A stretch of DNA of 64,000 nucleotides from contig NZ_FORS01000002.1 of assembly GCF_900114065.1 (NCBI RefSeq), positions 62,001-126,000 on the forward strand, in the 5' to 3' direction. The position numbers and the translations under genes were made by a program. The notes beneath the pieces are model-generated. The model had not been told where the DNA came from. It saw only the letters and a program-made list of their open reading frames with translations, and did no database searches. This document shows, one piece after another, positions 37,424-46,901 of the stretch (positions within the stretch are counted from its first letter, which is position 1; the number at the start of each line of letters is the position of its first letter). Source of the stretch: Stutzerimonas kunmingensis (GTDB taxonomy: Bacteria > Pseudomonadota > Gammaproteobacteria > Pseudomonadales > Pseudomonadaceae).

Positions 37424-38782
37424 ATGCAGAACAAACCGCAGATGGTCGAAGCCGTCCTGTTCTTCAATGAGGGCTCCATCTGCAAGGAAATGCTGTATCC
37501 CGAATTCGAAGCGGTGCTGGATGGGGTGGTCGCGCTACCCGAGTTCGCAGACCGCCAGATGCATGCTGTCTACGTAATGATCAATCCGCGGCTGCAGGTG
37601 CGCGCCGCGGTGTTTTTCTGTCTCGACTTCAATGATGACGGCTCTGCCGACGCCGGTTGGAACATTCCCCTGCGTCAGTTGGCCGAGCGTACCGGGCGTG
37701 GTCCGGACATGGGGGCCGGACCGATTCGCCTGGCCTGCCGCAGCCAGTGCCCGGTCTCCTGGCACCAGATGCACATGTGGGACCCTAAAGTTGGTCCCGA
37801 ACGCAATGATCTGGTTGTGTTGCGCGAGACCATCAAGCGCAACCAGCTCGGTCTGCTGGTCGAAGAGGAGACGCCTCAGGCCGTACCTGCGGAACGTCTG
37901 CAGATGGTCGCCGAAGACACCTGGTATGCAGCCGAGGCCGGCAAGGACGCAGCTGCGAAACGTTCCGAAAGCCATGAGCGTGAACAGCGGCAGAAGGCTG
38001 CGCTGCTGATCAAGCAACAGCGCCAACGCATTACCAACCTCGAGCGTCTGCGCGAAGAAGACGCGCTCAAGCTCACGGCTGCCGCGGAGAAGGAACGCAA
38101 GGCACAGCAGGAGGAGATCCGCACGCTGCAGCAGAAATTGCAACAGCAGACCGAGCTGAACGCCAGCCTGCATGCGCAGATGACCGCCCAGGGCGAGAGT
38201 TTCCAGAAAGCGCGTGAGGAAATGAGCAAGCAGCTGCGTACGCTGGAGGTCAGCGGTCGGGTTGAGATCGGCGCCGCCCGGGAGCAGTTCGAGCATGAAG
38301 CCCAGGCCCGTATCGCGGCGGCGATTGCGGAGTACAAGGAGCAGGTGGCGATCCGCGATGTCGAGCTGGCCTACCGCAACGAACTGGATGCACAGCTGGA
38401 AGAGGAAATCCAGCGGCTCAAGACCGAGTGCGAAACGCTGCGCCATAGCGGTGACCGGGTGCTGGAGGAACTGTCTCGACAAGGGGTCGTGTTCATGGCC
38501 TACCACCCGGGTGCCGGGCATCTGACGATCGCATTGCAGGACCTGGCCCGCTACCGCGCCAATCCTCTGGCTTATGCCGCTGCCAAGTGCTTTGTCTCCG
38601 AGGAGCAGTACCGACAGTGGCTGGAGCATTATCAGAAGCCGGCCTGCGTCGCGGCGCTTTCCAGCGGTGAGCGTTGCGCGATGCCCCTGGACAAGATCGA
38701 TGCGCCGAGTCGCTTCGTGATCGGCGAATCCAACTGCTGCGCCCGGCACCGCAAGGAAGACCGGCAGCGCACCGGCAGCTGA
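37424..38782 (+). CDS. Coiled-coil protein, conserved in Pseudomonas, unknown function
   Basis: The 452-residue protein has a globular N-terminal domain (MVEAVLFFNEGSICKEMLYP; AVFFCLDFNDDGSADAGWNI; RLACRSQCPVSWHQMHMWDP; about 1-150). A long coiled coil rich in Glu, Gln and Arg covers about 175-360. The C-terminal domain (VVFMAYHPGAGHLTIALQDL) ends in a Cys/His cluster (GERCAMPLDKI, then SNCCARHRKED) that could bind a metal. Similar proteins are, I believe, sometimes labelled chromosome-partitioning protein, but there is no Walker A motif. GGAAA precedes the ATG. The next gene begins 5 bp after its stop. Confidence 0.75.
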   Translation: MQNKPQMVEAVLFFNEGSICKEMLYPEFEAVLDGVVALPEFADRQMHAVYVMINPRLQVRAAVFFCLDFNDDGSADAGWNIPLRQLAERTGRGPDMGAGPIRLACRSQCPVSWHQMHMWDPKVGPERNDLVVLRETIKRNQLGLLVEEETPQAVPAERLQMVAEDTWYAAEAGKDAAAKRSESHEREQRQKAALLIKQQRQRITNLERLREEDALKLTAAAEKERKAQQEEIRTLQQKLQQQTELNASLHAQMTAQGESFQKAREEMSKQLRTLEVSGRVEIGAAREQFEHEAQARIAAAIAEYKEQVAIRDVELAYRNELDAQLEEEIQRLKTECETLRHSGDRVLEELSRQGVVFMAYHPGAGHLTIALQDLARYRANPLAYAAAKCFVSEEQYRQWLEHYQKPACVAALSSGERCAMPLDKIDAPSRFVIGESNCCARHRKEDRQRTGS

Positions 38783-38787
38783 GCGGT

Positions 38788-39738
38788 TTGTCCTCCGTTC
38801 AATCCGATCTCGGCTTCGATGCTCCGCTGATCCTGCAGCCGCTGTCATTGGACTGGCTCGCGCGCAGCGGGGTCGAGGTTGCGGTGCTGCGGCTCGATCT
38901 GCTGGATCCCGAGCTGTCCGGCAACAAGTGGTTCAAATTGGTAAAGCATCTCGATGCAGCGCGTTCTGTCGCTGCGCCGGGGCTGATCAGTCTCGGCGGC
39001 CCGCACTCCAATCATCTGCATGCACTGGCTGCAGCCGGCCACCGACTCGGCCTGCCTACTGTCGGCCTGCTGCGCGGCCATGAGCAGGTAACGCCAACGG
39101 TCGCCGATCTACGTGCCTGGGGCATGCAGCTGCATTGGCTCGGCTACGCTGGGTACCGGGAGCGCAATCTGCCTACCTTCTGGACGCCATGGCGAGCGCG
39201 ATATCCAGGTTTCTACTGCATCCCTGAAGGTGGCGGCGGTTTGCCCGGCGCTCTGGGGTGCGCCGGACTCGTTCCGAGAGTGGAGTCCGCGCTCGCGTCG
39301 CTCGGCTGGAAGGACTACGACGCGCTCTGGCTGGCCGCCGGCACCGGGACGACGCTGGCAGGTCTGGTCATCGGCGAGGCAGGTAGGCATCGGGTGTTCG
39401 GCGCGCTGGCAGGGCCGCCTTCCCACGCCGTCGATGCCGGCGTGGCCAACTTGCTCGCGCAAGCCGGCGTGGCGTCCAGCGGCTATGAACTGCTGGACGC
39501 CAGTCGTGGCGGATTTGGTCGCTTCGACAGGGAGTTGGCGCAGTTCATTCTCGATACCGAGCGCCAGGGTGGCGTGCCGCTCGATCCGATATACACTGCA
39601 AAGACCATGATGGCATTGCGCCTTTATGTCGAGCGCGGTTATTTTCCCGCCGGCACGCGGCTGATATTCGTCCATACCGGTGGACTGCAAGGGCGCCGTG
39701 CTGCTCAGGCCCAGCTGCAGAAGCTGATTGACGGATAG
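38788..39738 (+). CDS. D-cysteine desulfhydrase/ACC deaminase family PLP enzyme
   Basis: A 316-residue fold-type II PLP enzyme: LDLLDPELSGNKWFKLVKHL carries the PLP lysine in SGNKWFK, followed by ISLGGPHSNHLHALAAAGHR and LWLAAGTGTTLAGLVIGEAG. Members deaminate ACC or remove sulfide from D-cysteine; motif reading cannot separate the two. No ATG is in frame near the start. TTG 38788, just after the previous stop, is the best candidate, giving SSVQSDLGFDAPLILQPLSL. The gene is close behind the coiled-coil gene and 18 bp before the next. Confidence 0.82.
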   Translation: MSSVQSDLGFDAPLILQPLSLDWLARSGVEVAVLRLDLLDPELSGNKWFKLVKHLDAARSVAAPGLISLGGPHSNHLHALAAAGHRLGLPTVGLLRGHEQVTPTVADLRAWGMQLHWLGYAGYRERNLPTFWTPWRARYPGFYCIPEGGGGLPGALGCAGLVPRVESALASLGWKDYDALWLAAGTGTTLAGLVIGEAGRHRVFGALAGPPSHAVDAGVANLLAQAGVASSGYELLDASRGGFGRFDRELAQFILDTERQGGVPLDPIYTAKTMMALRLYVERGYFPAGTRLIFVHTGGLQGRRAAQAQLQKLIDG

Positions 39739-39756
39739 ACGTTTGGATTTTGTCGG

Positions 39757-40860
39757 ATGAATAAACCGCTGCACCCCGATCAGCTGCGTAATCTGGTCCC
39801 GCTCAATGGCTTGTCGCCACGCCAGTTGTGGGAGCTTCGCGTGCGCATAGTGCCGCTCGTGCTTGCGCCTGGGCAGTTGCTCGACCTTGGTGATGAGCTG
39901 AGTTCGAAACGTCATTACCTGATGTCGGGCAGCCTGCTGTTGACCGATCACGACGGGCAGCAAACGCGGCTGGTGGCGGGCACATCGGCTGCTCTATACA
40001 GCCTTGCTGCGGGCCGCCTGGTGGAGGCGAGGGCGCTGGATGACTGCCAGCTGCTGACGGTGGACAGCGCGGAGTTGGAGCGGCTGCTGTCCTGGCGCCA
40101 AGCCCTGCAAGATGTGCTGCTGCAGCTGTCGATGGAGGGCGAGGACGGGGAGTGGCTGGAGCGCCTGCTGGAGAGTCCGCTGTTCGCCCAGGTTCCACCG
40201 GCAAATATTCGCAGCATGCTCAGCCGCCTCGTTGAGATCGAGGTATCCGCCGGGCAAACCCTGCTACGCGAAGGGGAAGCCGGCGATTGCTGCTATTTCC
40301 TCAAGAGCGGCGGCGCCCAGGTCCTGAAGGCTGCCGGCAGCGGCGAGCAGCTGTTGGCCGAGCTGGAACCCGGAGCCTGTTTCGGTGAAGAGGCGCTGCT
40401 CGAGGAGCGACCGCGTAATGCCAGTGTCGCGATGGTCGAGGACGGTCGGGTGCTTCGCCTGGCGCGGGCGGACTTTCTCGAGCTGCTCAAGGCACCGGTG
40501 GTTGGCGAAGTCGATCTGGATGGCGTGGGTGATCTGCTGGCGTGCGGTGCGCAGTGGCTGGATGTGCGTCTGCTTGATGATTACGAGCAGGGCCATGCCA
40601 TGCAGGCGCTGCACATGCCGCTGCACCTGCTGCGTTTGAAAACCCGTCTGCTGGACCCGCAGCGGCCCTACCTTTGCTATTGCGAAAGCGGCAAGCGCAG
40701 CGCCAACGCGGTGTTCCTACTGACGCAGCTCGGCTTCACCGCCTATGCGCTGCGTGGTGGACTCGACGCACTTGGTACCGAGGACCGCGCTGCACTGCTT
40801 TGGGAGTGTGGCACGGGTTACCTGGCGCGCTCCGACGGCCGAATCGACCGCAGCCTATGA
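39757..40860 (+). CDS. Cyclic-nucleotide-binding and rhodanese fusion protein
   Basis: The 367-residue protein has a degenerate cNMP-binding domain (about 10-110). A better one covers about 140-250 (LFAQVPPANIRSMLSRLVEI; GDCCYFLKSGGAQVL; PGACFGEEALLEERPRNASV). A rhodanese domain (about 255-350) has the active-site loop CESGKRSANAVFLLTQLGFT, with the cysteine in YLCYCESGKRS. No helix-turn-helix is present, so it is not a transcription factor. It may couple a nucleotide or redox signal to sulfur transfer; that is inference. It sits next to a PLP desulfhydrase-type gene, which makes a sulfur link attractive. Confidence 0.82.
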   Translation: MNKPLHPDQLRNLVPLNGLSPRQLWELRVRIVPLVLAPGQLLDLGDELSSKRHYLMSGSLLLTDHDGQQTRLVAGTSAALYSLAAGRLVEARALDDCQLLTVDSAELERLLSWRQALQDVLLQLSMEGEDGEWLERLLESPLFAQVPPANIRSMLSRLVEIEVSAGQTLLREGEAGDCCYFLKSGGAQVLKAAGSGEQLLAELEPGACFGEEALLEERPRNASVAMVEDGRVLRLARADFLELLKAPVVGEVDLDGVGDLLACGAQWLDVRLLDDYEQGHAMQALHMPLHLLRLKTRLLDPQRPYLCYCESGKRSANAVFLLTQLGFTAYALRGGLDALGTEDRAALLWECGTGYLARSDGRIDRSL

Positions 40861-40886
40861 TCCGCACCGCCCCATCCCGACCTTTG

Positions 40887-42281
40887 TCAGACGGCCGCCC
40901 TGCGAAGCGCAGTGTGCCGACGAATCTCGCGTCGGGCGCTGCGGGCCAGGCGCACGCTGAGCAACAGAGCTGCGCAGCTCAGGCCGGCGATCAGGCCTTG
41001 CCATAGACCGGCAGGCCCACTGGCGGCGCCGAGGTGGTCGGTCAGGCCGAGCAGATAGCCCAACGGCAAACCGATCCCCCAGTAGGCGAAGAGGGTGTAG
41101 ACCATCGTCATGCGGGTGTCCTGATAGCCGCGCAACGCGCCAGCAGCCGTGACCTGAACCACATCGGAGAACTGGAACAGCGCGGCGTAGAGGAACAGGC
41201 TGGCAGCGACGGCGACCACGGCCGGATCCGGGGTATAGATTCGCGCGATCTGCTCGCTGAACAGCAGCATGGCGCTGGCGGAAAAGCAGGCATATACCAG
41301 GGCGGCGCCGATCCCGACGCCGGCGACAAAGCGAGCGTCGCGTGGAGCGTTGCGGCCCAGCTCCTGACCAATACGCACGGTCACCGCCATACCCAGCGAC
41401 AGTGGAATCATGAAGATCAGCGACGTAAAGTTCAGTGCGATCTGGTGACCGGCGACGACCGTTGCCCCGAGGGCGCCGATCAGTAGGGCGATCACCGAGA
41501 AGATGCTGGCCTCGGCAAACACCGCGACCCCGATTGGTACGCCGACCGAAAGCAGATGACGCAGCATCGGCCAGCGTGGCCATTCGAAGTGGGAAAACAG
41601 CTGACTGGCCTGATAGGACGGTGCGCGCTTAACCCAGAGGCTCATCGCCACCAGCATGAACAGCATCACCAATGCCGTGGAAACGCCGCAACCGACGCCG
41701 CCCATCGCCGGCACGCCGAACTTGCCGTAGATGAACACGTAGTTCAGCGGAATGTTCAGTAGCAGGCCGAGGATGCCGATCACCATGCTTGGCCGCGGAT
41801 GGCCCAGTCCGTCGCTGAAGCAGCGCAGCACCTGATACAGCGCGACCGCCGGGAAGCCGCAGGCGACGGCGCGCAGGTAAGCCATGGTCGGATCGACCAG
41901 CGCTTGATCGACGCTCAGCAGATGCAGGACGGGCTCCGCGTTCCACATCAATGATGCACTGAGCACACCGATGCCGCCGCCCATCCACAACGCCTGGCGA
42001 ACCAGCGGGCCGATTTCGCCATGCCGCCCTGCGCCGAAGCGCTGTGCGACGTTCGGCGTGGTCGCCAGGGTGATTCCGCAGACGAGCAGATAGACCGGCA
42101 CCCAGATCGAGTTGCCTAGCGCGACGGCGGCCAGGTCCTGCGGGCTTACGCGTCCGGCCATAACGGTATCGACGAAACCCATCGCCGTGCTGGCCAGCTG
42201 GGCGATCATCATGGGTAGGGCAAGGGCAAAGAGGGTGCGCAATTCGAGGCGGACCCGTCTGAGTCTGAGCTCAGTGGGCAT
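40887..42281 (-). CDS. MATE-family multidrug efflux transporter
   Basis: The 464-residue protein has 12 hydrophobic segments and NorM-type motifs: LFALALPMMIAQLASTAMGF, VDTVMAGRVSPQDLAAVALG near 40, and in the second half AIVAGHQIALNFTS-like and PLSLGMAVTVRIGQELGRNA. MATE NorM pumps expel cationic drugs in exchange for H+ or Na+. It converges on the fusion gene (26 bp between stops) and is divergent from pdxB. Confidence 0.92.
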   Translation of the reverse strand: MPTELRLRRVRLELRTLFALALPMMIAQLASTAMGFVDTVMAGRVSPQDLAAVALGNSIWVPVYLLVCGITLATTPNVAQRFGAGRHGEIGPLVRQALWMGGGIGVLSASLMWNAEPVLHLLSVDQALVDPTMAYLRAVACGFPAVALYQVLRCFSDGLGHPRPSMVIGILGLLLNIPLNYVFIYGKFGVPAMGGVGCGVSTALVMLFMLVAMSLWVKRAPSYQASQLFSHFEWPRWPMLRHLLSVGVPIGVAVFAEASIFSVIALLIGALGATVVAGHQIALNFTSLIFMIPLSLGMAVTVRIGQELGRNAPRDARFVAGVGIGAALVYACFSASAMLLFSEQIARIYTPDPAVVAVAASLFLYAALFQFSDVVQVTAAGALRGYQDTRMTMVYTLFAYWGIGLPLGYLLGLTDHLGAASGPAGLWQGLIAGLSCAALLLSVRLARSARREIRRHTALRRAAV

Positions 42282-42402
42282 TACTGGGCGTTCCGGTTGT
42301 ATACAAGAAGCGCGCTAGTCTACGCCGCGTGGCTACGCTCAGGAAGGCGGCAAAGCAGTGGCAAGCCGTCTAGAATGTGCTCCCCCTCACCGGAGCCGTG
42401 CA

Positions 42403-43548
42403 ATGCATATCCTCGCCGATGAAAACATTCCGCTGGTCGATGAGTTCTTTGCCGGTTTCGGCGAGATTCGCCGCATGCCCGGCCGCAGCATCAATCGAGC
42501 CGCGCTGGAGAATGTCGACGTGCTGCTGGTTCGCTCGGTGACGCGGGTCGACCGCGAGATGCTGGAAGGCAGCGCAGTGCGATTCGTCGGGACCTGCACG
42601 ATAGGCACCGATCATCTGGATCTGGATTATTTCGAGCAGGCCGGCATCGAGTGGGCCAGCGCACCGGGGTGCAACGCGCGGGGCGTGGTCGACTATGTGC
42701 TGGGCAGCTTGCTCGCGCTGTCGGAGGTGCGCGGTGAAGCGCTGGCCCGGCGACGTTTCGGCGTGGTCGGTGCCGGTGAGGTGGGCGGGCGGCTGCTCGA
42801 AGTGCTGCGCGGACTTGGCTGGGACGTGCGCGTCTGCGATCCTTCGCGGCAGGTCCGCGAGGCAGGCGATTTCGTCTCGCTAGATGAGATCCTCGCGGAG
42901 TGCGATGTGATCAGCCTGCACACGCCGCTGACCCTGGGGGGCGACTGGCCGACCTTTCACCTGTTCGATCAGGCGCGACTGTCGAGGTTGCGACCCGGTA
43001 CCTGGCTGATCAATGCCAGTCGGGGTGCCGTGGTGGACAATGCCGCGCTGCGCGATCTGCTATTGCAGCGGCCGGACCTGGAAGCCGTGCTGGATGTCTG
43101 GGAAGGCGAGCCTCAGGTCGACGTCGCACTGGCCGGCTTGTGCCATATCGCTACGCCGCACATCGCCGGGTACAGCCTGGACGGCAAGCTGCGCGGTACG
43201 GCGCAGATATACGCGGCGCTTTGCGCGGCGCGTGGTGTCGAGCCGGCTATCGAACTGGCGCAGCTGATGCCCGGCCCGGCACTCACCGAGCTGGCGTTTG
43301 CATCCTCCGCAGAGCCCGACGAGATGCTGGCCACACTGTGCCGGGCGGTCTACGATCCGCGTCGCGACGATGCTGACTTCCGCCGCAGCCTGCTTGGCGA
43401 TGAGGCGCAGCGTCGGGCCGGGTTCGATCTGCTGCGCAAACAGTATCCGCCGAGGCGCGAGATCGATGGCCTCAAGGTGCGGATCGGCAGGCACAACCCG
43501 GTGCTGGCTACGATAGTCGAGGCGCTTGGTGCGCGATTGCTGGGCTAG
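42403..43548 (+). CDS. pdxB: Erythronate-4-phosphate dehydrogenase
   Basis: PdxB oxidises 4-phosphoerythronate in pyridoxal phosphate synthesis. The 381-residue D-2-hydroxyacid dehydrogenase has [20 protein letters not shown] and [20 protein letters not shown]. It also has the NAD motif [40 protein letters not shown] and [16 protein letters not shown] with the catalytic histidine. The C-terminal PdxB dimer domain ends with [19 protein letters not shown] lies about 8 bases before ATG 42403. Confidence 0.95.
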   Translation: MHILADENIPLVDEFFAGFGEIRRMPGRSINRAALENVDVLLVRSVTRVDREMLEGSAVRFVGTCTIGTDHLDLDYFEQAGIEWASAPGCNARGVVDYVLGSLLALSEVRGEALARRRFGVVGAGEVGGRLLEVLRGLGWDVRVCDPSRQVREAGDFVSLDEILAECDVISLHTPLTLGGDWPTFHLFDQARLSRLRPGTWLINASRGAVVDNAALRDLLLQRPDLEAVLDVWEGEPQVDVALAGLCHIATPHIAGYSLDGKLRGTAQIYAALCAARGVEPAIELAQLMPGPALTELAFASSAEPDEMLATLCRAVYDPRRDDADFRRSLLGDEAQRRAGFDLLRKQYPPRREIDGLKVRIGRHNPVLATIVEALGARLLG

Positions 43549-43637
43549 CCGGCGGTTCGAGTGCAGCCCGGATGCAATTTCCATCCTGCTCCGCTAGCAT
43601 TACCCGTCCTCTGCCTTGTCCCCCCCGCGATGGTGTT

Positions 43638-45650
43638 ATGAGTTATCAGGTTCTTGCACGAAAATGGCGTCCGCGCTCGTTCCGCGAAATGGTCGGCCAG
43701 ACGCATGTGCTCAAGGCCCTGATCAACGCGCTGGACAACCAGCGCCTGCACCACGCGTACCTGTTCACCGGCACGCGAGGCGTGGGCAAGACGACCATTG
43801 CGCGGATCATCGCCAAGTGCCTGAACTGTGAAACCGGGGTCAGCTCGACGCCCTGCGGTGTGTGTTCGGTATGCCGGGAAATCGACGAGGGGCGCTTCGT
43901 CGACCTGATCGAGGTGGACGCCGCGAGCCGTACCAAGGTCGAAGACACCCGCGAACTGCTGGACAACGTGCAGTACGCGCCGAGCCGCGGGCGCTACAAG
44001 GTTTACCTGATCGACGAAGTGCACATGCTCTCGTCGCACTCATTCAATGCGCTGCTCAAGACCCTCGAGGAGCCACCGCCCCACGTCAAGTTCCTGCTGG
44101 CGACCACCGATCCGCAAAAGCTGCCGGTCACCATCCTCTCGCGCTGCCTGCAGTTCTCCCTGAAGAACATGCCGCCCGAGCGAGTGGTCGAGCACCTCAC
44201 TCATGTGTTGGGCGTCGAGAACGTTCCCTTCGAAGACGATGCGTTGTGGCTCCTGGGGCGTGCCGCCGATGGCTCGATGCGCGATGCGATGAGCCTGACC
44301 GATCAGGCGATCGCCTTCGGTGAAGGCAAGGTGCTGGCCGCTGATGTGCGCGCCATGCTCGGCACCCTCGATCATGGTCAGGTCTATGGTGTGCTGCAGG
44401 CATTGCTTGAAGGCGATGCCAGAGCGTTGCTCGAGGCCGTTCGCCACTTGGCGGAGCAGGGGCCGGACTGGGCTGGCGTGCTGGCCGAAATCCTCAACGT
44501 GCTGCACCGCGTCGCCATCGCCCAGGCGCTGCCTGAGGCGGTAGACAACGGCCAGGGCGATCGTGATCGCGTGCTGGCCCTGGCTCAGGCGCTACCGGCC
44601 GAAGATGTGCAGTTCTACTATCAGATGGGATTGATCGGCCGGCGCGATCTGCCGCTGGTGCCTGATCCTCGCAGCGGTTTCGAAATGGTGCTGCTGCGCA
44701 TGCTGGCATTTCGTCCTGCAGGCAGTGATGGCGCACCGCGAACACCGCTAAAGACACTGGGAATCAGCCCGGCCACAGCTGATTCCAAGCCCGCAGCGGT
44801 GGCCGATTCCGCTCCCGCTGGCGTGTCGTCCACTCCATCCGCTGCGATTGCCGTAGCAGCTGTGCCAGAGCCCGCTCCCGTTGCGCCGGCCGTTACCATG
44901 CCAGTGAACGTGCCGGCTCCCACGCCCTCGGCAGTGACCCCGGTCGCCACTCATGTGGTGGAAGCGCCGCAGGCCGCGCCTGTCATCGATGTGCCGTGGA
45001 ATGAGCCGCCTGACGTACCGCCCGTCGCGGTCGAGGCTGATGCCGTTTTACCCGAACCTGTGCCGGTGGACGGCGCTGCCGATCACGTGGCGTCCGTGGT
45101 ACAGGTCGAAGAGCCGGATGATGACGAACCGCCGCTGACGGACGAGGACTACTTCGAGGTCGAGAACCAGGCTGAGGCCTATCTGGACGAACTGGAACAC
45201 TCAAGGGATGAGCCGGAGCCCGTCGAGCCACTGCCTTCGGTAGAGCCTGCGACCGGGTTGGCTGCCGAGTGGCTGGAGCTGTATCTCAAACTCGGCTTGT
45301 CCGGTCTTACCGGCAGCATTGCCGCCAACTGTACGTTGATTGCCGTGGAAGGCGACCGTTGGCTGATGCATCTCGATCCTGCGCAGAGCGCACTATTCAA
45401 CCCCACGCAACAGCGACGACTCAACGACGCCCTGAATCAATACCACGGGCGTACGCTACAGCTCGAGATCGTGCTGCAGAAGCCGGAGCAGGAAACGCCT
45501 GCGCAGGCCGCTCAGCGTCGCCGTGCCGAGCGGCAGCGTGCCGCGGAACAGTCGATTCACGCAGATCCCCTGGTCCGGCAGCTCATGCAGCAGTTCGCCG
45601 CTGTGATCCGCGAAGGCACCATCGAACCCGTAGAACACTCCGAAACCTGA
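43638..45650 (+). CDS. dnaX: DNA polymerase III subunits gamma and tau
   Basis: DnaX is the clamp-loader ATPase. The 670-residue protein begins YQVLARKWRPRSFREMVGQT. It has the Walker A FTGTRGVGKTTIARIIAKCL, a zinc module (CLNCETG, then CGVCSVC), Walker B LIDEVHML and sensor 1 LLATTDPQKLPVTILSRCLQ. An Ala/Pro/Val-rich linker (about 365-510) and the tau-specific domain (AAEWLELYLKLGLSGLTGSI) follow. I saw no A-rich slippery heptamer like that making gamma in E. coli. ybaB follows after 17 bp and recR next, the usual cluster. Confidence 0.96.
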   Translation: MSYQVLARKWRPRSFREMVGQTHVLKALINALDNQRLHHAYLFTGTRGVGKTTIARIIAKCLNCETGVSSTPCGVCSVCREIDEGRFVDLIEVDAASRTKVEDTRELLDNVQYAPSRGRYKVYLIDEVHMLSSHSFNALLKTLEEPPPHVKFLLATTDPQKLPVTILSRCLQFSLKNMPPERVVEHLTHVLGVENVPFEDDALWLLGRAADGSMRDAMSLTDQAIAFGEGKVLAADVRAMLGTLDHGQVYGVLQALLEGDARALLEAVRHLAEQGPDWAGVLAEILNVLHRVAIAQALPEAVDNGQGDRDRVLALAQALPAEDVQFYYQMGLIGRRDLPLVPDPRSGFEMVLLRMLAFRPAGSDGAPRTPLKTLGISPATADSKPAAVADSAPAGVSSTPSAAIAVAAVPEPAPVAPAVTMPVNVPAPTPSAVTPVATHVVEAPQAAPVIDVPWNEPPDVPPVAVEADAVLPEPVPVDGAADHVASVVQVEEPDDDEPPLTDEDYFEVENQAEAYLDELEHSRDEPEPVEPLPSVEPATGLAAEWLELYLKLGLSGLTGSIAANCTLIAVEGDRWLMHLDPAQSALFNPTQQRRLNDALNQYHGRTLQLEIVLQKPEQETPAQAAQRRRAERQRAAEQSIHADPLVRQLMQQFAAVIREGTIEPVEHSET

Positions 45651-45667
45651 TTAATTGAGGGATTCCC

Positions 45668-45994
45668 ATGATGAAAGGTGGCATGGCCGGCCTGATGAAG
45701 CAGGCGCAGCAGATGCAGGAAAAAATGCAGAAGATGCAGGAGGAACTGGCGAACGCCGAGGTGACGGGCCAGTCAGGCGCCGGGCTGGTCAGCGTGGTGA
45801 TGAACGGTCGCCATGACGTCAAGCGCGTCAGCCTCGACGACAGCCTGATGCAGGAAGACAAGGAAATCCTGGAAGACCTGATCGCTGCCGCCGTCAATGA
45901 CGCGGTACGCAAGATCGAGCAGAACAGCCAGGACAAGATGGCCGGCATGACCGCCGGCATGCAGCTTCCGCCAGGCTTCAAGATGCCTTTCTAA
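45668..45994 (+). CDS. ybaB: YbaB/EbfC-family nucleoid-associated protein
   Basis: A 108-residue protein with the family start [20 protein letters not shown], then [20 protein letters not shown] and [20 protein letters not shown]. YbaB dimers bind DNA and are commonly encoded between dnaX and recR, as here. Two adjacent ATGs (45668 and 45671) follow TGAGGG. After the stop a 7-bp GC stem (46010-46016 with 46021-46027) lacks a T-run. Confidence 0.95.
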   Translation: MMKGGMAGLMKQAQQMQEKMQKMQEELANAEVTGQSGAGLVSVVMNGRHDVKRVSLDDSLMQEDKEILEDLIAAAVNDAVRKIEQNSQDKMAGMTAGMQLPPGFKMPF

Positions 45995-46156
45995 CTCGAA
46001 CGGCCAATCGGCGCGCATGGGCGCGCCACTCGAGGCGGGGCATCGTCATTTACGCGCAGTAGACTCCGATGTCCCGCTTTCTTGCCTCTGGTCCGGCAAA
46101 CCGCCTGCCTGAACCCCTGGCACTGTGCTGCCCCTTTGCATAGCGACGCTTAATTT

Positions 46157-46756
46157 ATGAGCTTCAGTCCCCTGATCCGCCAACTCATCGACGCCCTGCG
46201 CATTCTTCCCGGCGTGGGCCAGAAAACTGCACAGCGCATGGCGTTGCAGCTACTGGAGCGGGATCGCAGCGGCGGCTTACGCCTGGCGCAAGCGCTGAGC
46301 AAAGCGATGGAAGGGGTCGGCTACTGCCGGCAGTGTCGTACCCTTACCGAAGACGACCTGTGCCCGCAATGCGCCGACCCGCGACGCGACGATTCGCTGC
46401 TCTGCGTGGTGCAGAGCCCGGTGGACGTTTTCGCCGTCGAGCAGACGGGCTTTCGCGGGCGCTACTTCGTGCTCAAGGGGCATCTGTCGCCGCTCGATGG
46501 TTTGGGCCCTGAAGCGATCGGCATTCCCGAGCTTCTGGCGCGTGTTGCAGATGGTGCGTTCACTGAAGTCATTCTCGCGACAAACCCGACGGTGGAAGGT
46601 GAGGCAACGGCGCATTACATCGCGCAGATGCTGATTCCAAAGGGGCTGACCATCAGTCGAATCGCTCACGGCGTTCCACTGGGCGGCGAGCTGGACCTGG
46701 TCGACGGCGGAACCCTGGCCCACGCACTGGCCGGCCGCAAGACAATCCGCCTATAA
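46157..46756 (+). CDS. recR: Recombination mediator RecR
   Basis: RecR acts with RecFO to load RecA on gapped DNA. The 199-residue protein has the N-terminal helix-hairpin-helix ([20 protein letters not shown]) and a zinc finger ([16 protein letters not shown]). The Toprim domain ([39 protein letters not shown]) and the C-terminal [20 protein letters not shown] follow. The 162-bp spacer after ybaB shows nothing else of note. Confidence 0.96.
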   Translation: MSFSPLIRQLIDALRILPGVGQKTAQRMALQLLERDRSGGLRLAQALSKAMEGVGYCRQCRTLTEDDLCPQCADPRRDDSLLCVVQSPVDVFAVEQTGFRGRYFVLKGHLSPLDGLGPEAIGIPELLARVADGAFTEVILATNPTVEGEATAHYIAQMLIPKGLTISRIAHGVPLGGELDLVDGGTLAHALAGRKTIRL

Positions 46757-46836
46757 CCCGAAGTACTGACGATATGCCACCTCGGTAGTGCAGTTTTCTG
46801 GGTGATTCAGGTAAAGTTCTAAGCCATCAACGTTAG

Positions 46837-46872
46837 ATAACTAAAACGAATATAGTCCTTCGTTCTGGTTAT
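46837..46872. promoter_or_regulatory. 36-bp dyad operator before the ABC importer
   Basis: ATAAC-N3-AACGAA-N8-TTCGTT-N3-GTTAT is symmetric over 22 of 36 bases (arms 46837-46841, 46845-46850, 46859-46864, 46868-46872). The centre contains TATAGT (46851-46856), a good -10 hexamer. The site ends 30 bp before the SBP ATG. The layout suggests a dimeric regulator, possibly a repressor, binding across the promoter. The regulator is not identified. Confidence 0.65.
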
Positions 46873-46901
46873 ATGTGCTGGCTATCCGAATCGAGGTCGA
46901 A

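Noticed and set aside
37424..38782. Chromosome partitioning ATPase (ParA) label for the coiled-coil protein
   Set aside because: There is no Walker A or deviant Walker motif anywhere in the 452 residues.
43638..45650. Programmed -1 frameshift in dnaX producing gamma
   Set aside because: No A-rich slippery heptamer was seen near the region where E. coli shifts; the linker is GC-rich.
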